In this document: piece after piece, positions 1 through 5,742 of the stretch
How the letters are laid out: every line of letters begins with the position of its first letter
Numbering within the stretch: position 1 is the stretch's first letter
Source of the DNA: JBICHM01 sp043101835
Lineage (GTDB): Bacteria > Planctomycetota > Phycisphaerae > Phycisphaerales > UBA1924
Assembly (NCBI GenBank): GCA_043101835.1
Contig: JBICHM010000298.1
Location: 1-5,978, forward strand
DNA: 5,978 bases
Direction of reading: 5' to 3'
Notes under the pieces: generated by a model
What the model was told of the DNA's origin: nothing
Database searches by the model: none
Seen by the model: only the letters and a program-made list of their open reading frames with translations
Position numbers and translations under genes: made by a program

Positions 1-906
1 CTCGAAGTCGTCGATCAGCGCGATCAGCTCCTCGTGCGCGGCGCCGGCGATGGCGTTGAGCAGCTGCCGGCGCTCGCGCAGCGCCTGCTCGCGCGCCGTC
101 GCGGCGTCGGCCTCCGCCTTCGACACCGACTGGAACTCCGAGTACACGCGCAGCGGCGGGATCCGGTCGTCCAGCGTCACCCGGTCGATCCGCAACCCCG
201 ACCGCATGCTGTCGAGCGTCTCCTGCGCGATGCGGCGCACGCGCGATTCGATCGACGCCTCCGCGACCTCCTCGTCGCCGAGGCGCGAGGAGGCGAGCGA
301 CTGCTTCAGCAGCTGATCGATGCTCAACTCGCTGACGGTCTGTACGACGCCGCGGCGCACGGCCGCTCGAACGATCTGGTCGACATCCTCGCGATGGAGG
401 TTCTCGACGAAGTTCGCGACATCATCGACGCGGTACTGGGCCGTCCATCGGGCGTGTGCGATGTTGCCGTCGCCGGTGACCAGCGACCCGTCGCGACCGG
501 GCACGAGCGTCTGCTTCTGCCCGGCGAGCGATTCGATGGCGCGCGTCCGCTGCGCCTCGGTCAGCTCGGGGTAGTACTCGCGGTCCAGCGTCACGGTGCG
601 CTGCCCGGTCGAGACCTTTACCAACTCGCCCATCGGGTAGGGCAGGTGAAACTGACGCCCTGGCGGCAGGTTCGATTGCTGCACCTTGCCGAAGGCGAGG
701 CGCACGCCGCGCTCGCCCTCGCTGACGGTGTCGAACCCGCTGGCGAGGAAGAGCACGATGAGCAGGATCATCACGCCCTGGATGACGCGAAAGGTGATGC
801 GCAGGGCCTCGGCCAGCGACTGCTGGGCCGGGTCCATCGACACCTCGCCCGGACGCGGCGCGTCCGGCGGCGGCGCGGAGCGCTGTGGCGCTTCGGTCGT
901 GCTCAT
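1..906 (-). CDS. HflK-like SPFH-domain membrane protein, third gene of the SPFH operon (3' end missing)
   Basis: Translation from the ATG at 906-904 stays open to the left edge: 302 residues, C-terminus missing. E. coli HflK has about 420, so perhaps 100 residues are lost. A Pro-rich cytoplasmic N-terminus (1-35) precedes one membrane helix (about 40-57), then an SPFH domain (about 60-260). HflK hallmarks are visible: SEGERGVRLAFGK after the helix, LPYPMGE, LVTGDGNIAHARWTAQYRVDD, and IPPLRVYSEFQSVSKAEAD leading into an Ala/Glu/Arg-rich coiled coil (from about 262). HflK pairs with HflC on the outer face of the cytoplasmic membrane and modulates FtsH in E. coli; that role here is inferred from family. 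The start overlaps the stop of the HflC-like gene as ATGA, and GAGGG (916-920) lies 9 nt upstream, so it can bind ribosomes as well as be coupled. A stretch at about 108-140 between the first strands and the TGDGN motif looks like an insertion. The symbol hflK is withheld because another HflK-like gene lies in the same operon. Confidence 0.9.
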   Translation of the reverse strand, partial: MSTTEAPQRSAPPPDAPRPGEVSMDPAQQSLAEALRITFRVIQGVMILLIVLFLASGFDTVSEGERGVRLAFGKVQQSNLPPGRQFHLPYPMGELVKVSTGQRTVTLDREYYPELTEAQRTRAIESLAGQKQTLVPGRDGSLVTGDGNIAHARWTAQYRVDDVANFVENLHREDVDQIVRAAVRRGVVQTVSELSIDQLLKQSLASSRLGDEEVAEASIESRVRRIAQETLDSMRSGLRIDRVTLDDRIPPLRVYSEFQSVSKAEADAATAREQALRERRQLLNAIAGAAHEELIALIDDFE

Positions 907-1928
907 GAGCCCGCGCCCTCGGCGGTGGTGATGGGCGTCTCGTCAGCGGGCGCGCGCTGCGTCTGCTCGCCGCCGAAGGGCGGGATGCGCCCGCCGGCCG
1001 ACTCCATCGCGCTGGGGTCGAAGAGGTTCATCCCCGGCTGCGTCGTGGGCAGGACCAGCGTCGTGCGCTTCGCGTAGAAGTTGCGGAGGAAATCGATCTT
1101 CTCGAGGAAGACCGCCAGCTCCGGCGCCTCGTTGAGCGTTGCGTAGAACTCCTGCGCCTCGCGATCGCCGAGCGTGCGGATCTGCTCGGCGCGGAGCTCG
1201 GCGAAGGCGCTGATGCGCGCCGCCGCGGACTCGGCCTCAGTGCGGATGGTCGAGGCAAGCGCATCGCCGCGGCTCGTCGCCTCGGCGGCCAGCCGCTCGC
1301 GCGTCGCCTTCATACGCTCGAAGACCTGGCGCGTGGTCTCCTCGGGGAGGACCACGCTGCTGACGCCGACGGCCAGCGGCTCGACGCCGTAGTCGGCGAC
1401 GCTGAAGCCCGCCTGATCGGCCTGGCCGATGCGGTCCATGATGCGCTGCTCGAGCTCGGCGAGGCGCGACTGGCCGGTCGCCGTGAAGAGTTGATCAAGC
1501 CGGTACGCGCTGACCTCGGCCATCGCGCTGCGCATCAGGCTGGTGAGCGTCTCGTCGGCGCGCCGGTAATGGTCGCGCTCCTCGCTGCCGGCGCCGCCGA
1601 AGCGCTGGAAGAACTTCAAGGGGTCGCTGACGCGCCAGGTCAGGAACGATTCGACGATGATCTGGCGGTTGTCGGCGGTCTGCTGCGTCTCACTGCGCGT
1701 CTGCAGCAGGCGGGCGCGTGTGTCGTACACCGTGACCCGCTGGATCGGGTACGGCCAGCGGAACTTCAGACCCTCGTCAGTCTGCACACTGTTCTCGCTG
1801 GCGCGGTCGAAGGTCGTCACGACCGCGGCCTCGTTGAACCTGACCGTGTAGGTCATCATGAAGGTCAGGAACCCGAGAACGATGAGCGCCGAGATGATGA
1901 GTGTGAGGATCGATCGCACGGGGCTCAC
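903..1928 (-). CDS. hflC: HflC-like SPFH-domain protein (protease modulator), second gene of the SPFH operon
   Basis: 341 residues. One N-terminal membrane helix (about 5-26) is followed by an SPFH domain (about 28-205) and a helical region (about 200-265). HflC features are clear: FNEAAVVTTFDRA after the helix, EGLKFRWPYPIQRVTVYDTR, the NRQIIVESFLTWRVSDPLKFFQR strand pair, ERMKATRERLAAEATSRGDA entering the coiled coil, and LGDREAQEFYATLNEAPELAVFLEKIDFLRN, which matches the GEGDAEA...F region of E. coli HflC. The last 40 residues (about 300-341) form a Pro/Thr/Gly/Gln-rich tail past the usual family end. The start is GTG at 1928-1926, overlapping the previous stop as GTGA. The next Met codons lie inside the membrane helix, so GTG is preferred. 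AGGA abuts the start too closely to be a normal Shine-Dalgarno site, which points to translational coupling. By family it forms a complex with HflK-type partners outside the cytoplasmic membrane; FtsH regulation is inferred. Confidence 0.93.
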   Translation of the reverse strand: MSPVRSILTLIISALIVLGFLTFMMTYTVRFNEAAVVTTFDRASENSVQTDEGLKFRWPYPIQRVTVYDTRARLLQTRSETQQTADNRQIIVESFLTWRVSDPLKFFQRFGGAGSEERDHYRRADETLTSLMRSAMAEVSAYRLDQLFTATGQSRLAELEQRIMDRIGQADQAGFSVADYGVEPLAVGVSSVVLPEETTRQVFERMKATRERLAAEATSRGDALASTIRTEAESAAARISAFAELRAEQIRTLGDREAQEFYATLNEAPELAVFLEKIDFLRNFYAKRTTLVLPTTQPGMNLFDPSAMESAGGRIPPFGGEQTQRAPADETPITTAEGAGS

Positions 1929-3964
1929 TCCTGGGTGGCCGAGTTGATGTTGAAGCCGGAGATGTTGGACTGGATTTCTTCGAAGTTCAGGCGCACATGC
2001 GGTGAGTCGAACGCGGTGATGAACACGCGCGCGTTCCGCACGGCGTCGCTGACGGTGTCGAGATACAGGCTCGCCATGTAGTACGCCGGCGCCGCCTCGT
2101 AGAGCGCGTTGCGCCCCTCCTGGCGCGTCGCCGTGGCGCGGACGTCCATGTGGCGGACCCAGCGGTCGGCCTTCGCGTCGGCGATCCGCTCGGCCGCCTG
2201 GCCGCCGGCCTCGGCGAGCAGCGTATCGATCGCCGCCTCGCGCTCGGCGAGCTCCTCCGGCGCGGCGCCGCCGGAGCGCGCCCGCTCGAGGTCGTCGAGC
2301 GCACGCACGATGCGCCGGGCGAGTTCAACATCCCCGGCGACCTTCGCCAGCGCGCGGATCGCATCCGCCCGCGCATTTTCGATCGACGCCTGCGCCGTCT
2401 GCTCAGCGCTGACGACGCGCTCGAAGGCGACCGCGACGTCTTCGTTGCGAGGCGGATGCGCGCCGGCCACACCGATGAAGAGGATCTGCACCCCCGCGCC
2501 CTCGCCCTCGTTGAGCGTCGCGAAGCGCCCCTCGATGCGTCGGCGGAGCTCCGAAGTCATCGCGGCTCGGCCGGCGCCGAGAATCTCATCAACGCTGCGC
2601 CCGCCCATGAACTCGATCAACTCGCGCTCCGCGACCACCCGCAGCAACTCGCGCCGCATGCCGTCGCGATCGTCGGGATCGGGCGAGTCCGCTGCCAGAC
2701 GCTTGTACTTGGCCAGGTCAACAACCTCGTACTGCACCGGCGCCTCGACGGCGAGCATCGAGAGGTCGCCCTGTGTCGCCGTCGCAGCGCGAGACGACTG
2801 CACGAGCAGGAACCGCTCAGGCCCGCCGTGCGGCTCGGTCCAGATGATCGGCCCCTCACCCTCGGGCTTGGGCGTCCCGACAGTGAACTCGTTCACCGTC
2901 AGCGCCGGATACGTCTCGAGCGTCTGGAAGGGCCACGGCGCCTTCCAGTGCAGCCCCGAGCCCACTTCGCGCGCGATCGCGCCGAAGGAGAGCACCAGGC
3001 CACGCTCGTTCGGCGCCACCACCGCGAGCGAGGTCAGACCCCAGAGGATCAACGCCGCCAGCGCGCCGAGCGACAGAATGCTGCGGCTCAGCAGCTGGTA
3101 GAACCAGGTGCTCGAGACATCGAAGCCGAACTGGTAGTTGATCGCCTCGTTGATCGACTCGGCGATGCGGTCCGGCGCCGCGACGAAACCGAGGACCCGC
3201 GAGTCGAACGCCGGGCGCGGCGCCTCGCCCGCGCGACGCGGACGGTACACGTTCAGCACGAAGTTCAGGAATATCTCCGCGCCCAGCACCACCATCATCA
3301 CCGGCAGGATGACGTGCATGTAGCGCAGCACCATCTCGCTGCCGGCGAACGCGACACCGTGCGCCAGGGCGAGCGCCAGGCCCGCCAGCGACACACCGAC
3401 GCTCGTCGCCGCGCCGGCGCGAAGGTTCGACCACGCCTCCTGCTTCGCCATGCCGGCGACGAAACGCGCGAAGATGAACCCGACCACCGCCACGCCGAGG
3501 CCGATCGCCACGGCCCAGCCGGTCATCTCCGGGCGGACGAAGTCATCGGGGCGCAGCGCGGCGCGACCGCCAGAGAGGCGCCACAGGCCGAGGCCGATGA
3601 GCAGGCCGCCCATCGACAGCCCGACGACCGGGATCAGCACCCGGTGCATCCACGCCAGGCGGCTCGCGGCGATGCGGAAGTCCGCCGCCGCCCCCTCGAA
3701 CACCGAGGCGTCCGCGGCGTGCGAGGCGCTGTACATCTCCTCCTCCGCCGCCTCCACACGCTCCAGACGGTGCTGGTGGAAGACGAGGGCGAGCGACACC
3801 CATGCGGGAACTCCCACGAGGGCGTAGTAGAACGCGGTCATCGCGACGGCGTCCTGCCCAAGCACCGCGTACAGGAGCAGGACGATCGCCAGCACGGCCT
3901 GGATCGCGAGCCCGATCAGGCTCACGCCGGCCGCACGCTTGTAGGCGAGGGGATCAGCCTTCAT
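1925..3964 (-). CDS. Polytopic membrane protein with C-terminal HflK-like SPFH domain, first gene of the SPFH operon
   Basis: 679 residues, far longer than single-helix HflK (about 420). Hydrophobic segments lie near 13-35, 40-62, 108-129, 149-171, 186-207, 216-238 and 293-316. Seven helices and a cytoplasmic N-terminus put the SPFH domain (about 313-520) outside the cytoplasm, as in HflK/HflC. SPFH evidence: VAPNERGLVLSFGAI, GSGLHWKAPWPFQTLETYP, GDLSMLAVEAPVQYEV and RNEDVAVAFERVVSAEQTA. A charged coiled coil follows (about 515-620), then a C-terminal region containing APAYYMASLYLDTV. Before the last helix, INEAINYQFGFDVSSTWFYQ resembles a motif I recall from large planctomycete HflK-type proteins. 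The start is bounded: in the same frame a TGA lies at 3982-3980 and no other start codon lies between. There is no Shine-Dalgarno site upstream. As first gene of the coupled operon it may act as the membrane-embedded anchor of the SPFH assembly; the function of the six-helix part is unknown. Confidence 0.9.
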   Translation of the reverse strand: MKADPLAYKRAAGVSLIGLAIQAVLAIVLLLYAVLGQDAVAMTAFYYALVGVPAWVSLALVFHQHRLERVEAAEEEMYSASHAADASVFEGAAADFRIAASRLAWMHRVLIPVVGLSMGGLLIGLGLWRLSGGRAALRPDDFVRPEMTGWAVAIGLGVAVVGFIFARFVAGMAKQEAWSNLRAGAATSVGVSLAGLALALAHGVAFAGSEMVLRYMHVILPVMMVVLGAEIFLNFVLNVYRPRRAGEAPRPAFDSRVLGFVAAPDRIAESINEAINYQFGFDVSSTWFYQLLSRSILSLGALAALILWGLTSLAVVAPNERGLVLSFGAIAREVGSGLHWKAPWPFQTLETYPALTVNEFTVGTPKPEGEGPIIWTEPHGGPERFLLVQSSRAATATQGDLSMLAVEAPVQYEVVDLAKYKRLAADSPDPDDRDGMRRELLRVVAERELIEFMGGRSVDEILGAGRAAMTSELRRRIEGRFATLNEGEGAGVQILFIGVAGAHPPRNEDVAVAFERVVSAEQTAQASIENARADAIRALAKVAGDVELARRIVRALDDLERARSGGAAPEELAEREAAIDTLLAEAGGQAAERIADAKADRWVRHMDVRATATRQEGRNALYEAAPAYYMASLYLDTVSDAVRNARVFITAFDSPHVRLNFEEIQSNISGFNINSATQE

Positions 3965-4077
3965 CCGGAGGGGCTCATCTCACGGGACCGACGCCGCTGC
4001 GGGCGAACGGGCCTCGGGGTGGTGACGGATGCGACGGGGGGTCGCGTGGGGATTCGGGGGACCAATGGTCGTCCCGT

Positions 4078-4105
4078 ATTCTCGCGACGGCGGCCCGCCT
4101 GTCCA
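4078..4105 (-). promoter_or_regulatory. Candidate sigma70-like promoter for the SPFH operon
   Basis: On the minus strand, TGGACA (4105-4100, five of six matches to TTGACA) is followed after 16 bp by GAGAAT (4083-4078, four of six to TATAAT). This would start transcription near 4071 and give a leader of about 107 nt before the ATG at 3964. Such matches arise by chance and sigma preferences of the host are unknown, so this is only a candidate. Confidence 0.25.
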
Positions 4106-4122
4106 CCGCGGCCGATCCGCGG
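4106..4122. repeat. Short GC-only inverted repeat beside the candidate SPFH promoter
   Basis: CCGCGG (4106-4111) recurs at 4117-4122 with spacer CCGAT. Each copy is itself a palindrome and together they can pair as a 6-bp stem with a 5-nt loop. It abuts the upstream side of the minus-strand candidate -35 box (4100-4105), where a regulator might bind, but such repeats are common by chance in DNA this rich in G+C. Confidence 0.3.
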
Positions 4123-4177
4123 CGGTGTTGACTCCTGCGTTCCATCGGTCCGGCGCCCGACGGGCCTGCAGCAACCC

Positions 4178-4200
4178 CCCTGCCCGGGGTCCCTGCCCGG
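4178..4200. repeat. 10-bp direct repeat
   Basis: CCCTGCCCGG occurs at 4178-4187 and again at 4191-4200, a spacing of 13 bp. It lies between the two candidate promoters. It could be a pair of binding half-sites or chance in GC-rich DNA; nothing else supports a role. Confidence 0.3.
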
Positions 4201-4235
4201 CGTGTGCTGAACCCGGCGCGCAACCGGACCGTAGA

Positions 4236-4264
4236 TTGCCATACGCGGCGGGCGTCCATATGTT
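4236..4264 (+). promoter_or_regulatory. Candidate sigma70-like promoter for the ABC permease gene
   Basis: TTGCCA (4236-4241, five of six matches to TTGACA) and TATGTT (4259-4264, four of six to TATAAT) are separated by exactly 17 bp. They sit in the least GC-rich part of the intergenic region. Transcription would begin near 4271, leaving a leader of about 113 nt before the start at 4384. Plausible by sequence only. Confidence 0.35.
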
Positions 4265-4353
4265 CACCCCGCGCCCGCGCGTGATCCGGCGGGTCGCGCC
4301 GATCGTCGCGTCAGCGCAGGACGCCCGGTCCCGCCGCCCGCCCCTCACCCACG

Positions 4354-4375
4354 CCGCGCCGGCGCGGAGGCCTCC
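4354..4375 (+). promoter_or_regulatory. Overlapping palindromes containing the likely ribosome binding site of the permease gene
   Basis: CCGCGCCGGCGCGG (4354-4367) is a perfect 14-bp palindrome. It shares two bases with GGAGGCCTCC (4366-4375), a perfect 10-bp palindrome. The GGAGG at 4366-4370 is the only good Shine-Dalgarno match ahead of the ATG at 4384, although 13 nt is a long spacing. Base pairing of this GGAGG with the following CCTCC of another transcript, or with nearby C-rich sequence, could limit access, but this is inference. Confidence 0.4.
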
Positions 4376-4383
4376 CTCAGCCC

Positions 4384-5739
4384 ATGTTCGGCCAGCTCAT
4401 CGCCATCGCTCGCAACACCTTCCTCGAGAGTGTGCGCCAGCCGATCTTCATCGTGCTGCTGCTCGCCGGCGGGCTCATGCAGGCCTTCAACACCCTGCTG
4501 GCCTCCTACAGCATGGGCTACAGCGACTCCTCCGAGGTCTCCGGCGACAACAAGCTCCTGCTCGATATGGGCCTGGCCACCGTCTTCGTGATCTCGACGG
4601 TCCTCGCTGCGTTCGTCGCGACCGCCGTCCTCAGCCGCGAAATCGAGAACAAGACCGCCCTCACCGTCATCAGCAAGCCCATCGGGCGTCCCGTCTTCAT
4701 CCTCGGCAAGTTCTTCGGCGCTGTCGGGGCCGTCCTCCTGGCCGCCTTCATCCTGCTGATTTTCTTCCAGCTCTCCGTCCGGCAGGGCGTCTTCTCAACC
4801 GCGCGCGACACCGTCGACGGCCCCGTCATCATCTTCGCCACGCTCGCGACGGTCATCGCCATCGGCCTCGGCGTCTGGGGCAACTTCTTCTACGGCTGGG
4901 TCTTCAGTTCGACCACCGTCTACACCCTCGCGCCGGGCGTCACGCTCGCCTGGCTCCTGACGCTCATCGTCAACCCCTCCTGGGACGCCCAGCCGATCGC
5001 CACCGATCTGAAGCCCCAGGTGATGATCGCCGGCGCGTGCGTGCTCCTGGCGATGCCCGTGCTCGTCGCCGTCGCCATCGCCGCGTCCACAAGACTCGGC
5101 CAGGTGATGACCATCACCGTCTGCGTCGGCGCGTTCATCCTCGGCCTGCTCAGCAACCACCTTGTCGGGCGACGCGCCTTCCAGAACGCGCCGGTCGCCG
5201 GCGTCGTGGAGGTCCTCGTCGAACGCGACCCCACCGGCTACGACTTCGACCACGCCGGCGACGCCTATCGCATCACGCTCGACGGCCCGCCGATCGAGGA
5301 GGTCAGCCCGGGCACGGTGCTCTACTACGGCCCCAGCCCCAACGGCATCGCCATCGTCACGCGCGACCAGACCGACTTCGAAGGCGATCCGACCAGCGAT
5401 GAGGACGTCTACGAGACCGACGCCAGCGCGATCATCGTCGCCGAAGTCGAGTCCGATCCGCCCTCGATGCTGTTGCGCAACGCCGGCGGCATCGATGTCG
5501 GCCGACCGCCGCGCATCGGCGACTCGCTCTTCCTGCAGCCGACCGCAGTGAACCGCGTGGCATGGGCGGGGTGGTCGCTTATCCCGAATCTGCAGTTCTT
5601 CTGGCTCGTGGACGCGGTCACGCAGGCGCACCCGATCCCGCCGGGCTACCTCATGCTCGCGCTGATCTACAGCCTCGCGCAGGTCACCGGCCTGCTGTCG
5701 CTCGCGGTCATCCTCTTCCAGACGCGCGACGTCGGCTGA
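4384..5739 (+). CDS. ABC-2-type transporter permease with extracytoplasmic insert
   Basis: 451 residues. The N-terminus MFGQLIAIARNTFLESVRQP is the typical start of ABC-2 permeases: an amphipathic helix, then the first membrane segment. Hydrophobic segments lie near 20-40, 62-84, 108-131, 147-172, 178-197, 214-235, 239-258 and 421-446. The family's cytoplasmic coupling region is clear between segments 2 and 3: SREIENKTALTVISKPIGRP. Between segments 7 and 8 lies a mostly soluble stretch (about 262-420) rich in Asp/Glu, with strand-like pieces and no lysine, predicted outside the membrane if the N-terminus is inside. It ends with IPNLQFFWLVDAVTQ ahead of the last helix, a pattern common in this permease type. 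Such proteins form the membrane channel of exporters driven by a separate ATPase; no ATPase gene lies in the window and the substrate cannot be told. The start at 4384 keeps the amphipathic helix, with GGAGG 13 nt upstream. Confidence 0.88.
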   Translation: MFGQLIAIARNTFLESVRQPIFIVLLLAGGLMQAFNTLLASYSMGYSDSSEVSGDNKLLLDMGLATVFVISTVLAAFVATAVLSREIENKTALTVISKPIGRPVFILGKFFGAVGAVLLAAFILLIFFQLSVRQGVFSTARDTVDGPVIIFATLATVIAIGLGVWGNFFYGWVFSSTTVYTLAPGVTLAWLLTLIVNPSWDAQPIATDLKPQVMIAGACVLLAMPVLVAVAIAASTRLGQVMTITVCVGAFILGLLSNHLVGRRAFQNAPVAGVVEVLVERDPTGYDFDHAGDAYRITLDGPPIEEVSPGTVLYYGPSPNGIAIVTRDQTDFEGDPTSDEDVYETDASAIIVAEVESDPPSMLLRNAGGIDVGRPPRIGDSLFLQPTAVNRVAWAGWSLIPNLQFFWLVDAVTQAHPIPPGYLMLALIYSLAQVTGLLSLAVILFQTRDVG

Positions 5740-5742
5740 CGA

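Larger units (their letters stand above)
3965..4383. other. Divergent intergenic region between the SPFH operon and the ABC permease gene
   Basis: These 419 bp separate two outward-facing transcription units and should hold both promoters. Open frames crossing it on both strands give Arg/Pro/Gly-rich translations without recognisable motifs, so I call no gene here. It contains one weak candidate promoter for each direction, an inverted repeat of CCGCGG, a 10-bp direct repeat and two overlapping palindromes just ahead of the permease start, all listed separately. No tRNA, riboswitch or convincing terminator was recognised. Confidence 0.75.

Noticed and set aside
34..1077. A 347-codon plus-strand open frame antisense to the HflK-like gene and the end of the HflC-like gene
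   Set aside because: It crosses two real genes and their junction, has Arg/His/Leu-rich composition and no recognisable motif, so it is a GC-bias shadow.
2150..4210. A 686-codon plus-strand open frame antisense to the 679-residue SPFH gene
   Set aside because: Its translation is dominated by Arg, His, Asp, Ala and Gln without domains or membrane segments, and it mirrors a clear SPFH gene. Long antisense frames are expected where third codon positions are nearly all G or C.
3961..4242. A 93-codon minus-strand frame that overlaps the first SPFH start as ATGA and could pose as a fourth coupled gene
   Set aside because: The translation is Arg/Pro/Gly-rich and featureless, two other frames over the same bases are open as well, and the region is where promoters are expected. 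The overlap is probably coincidence.
4029..5402. A 457-codon plus-strand frame running through the intergenic region and into the permease gene
   Set aside because: It is the out-of-frame reading of the permease, with Arg/Pro/His-rich low-complexity translation, while the permease frame has clear helices and family motifs.
4795..5631. A 278-codon minus-strand frame antisense to the permease
   Set aside because: Asp/Gly/Arg/Val-rich shadow translation without motifs, opposite a well-supported membrane protein gene.
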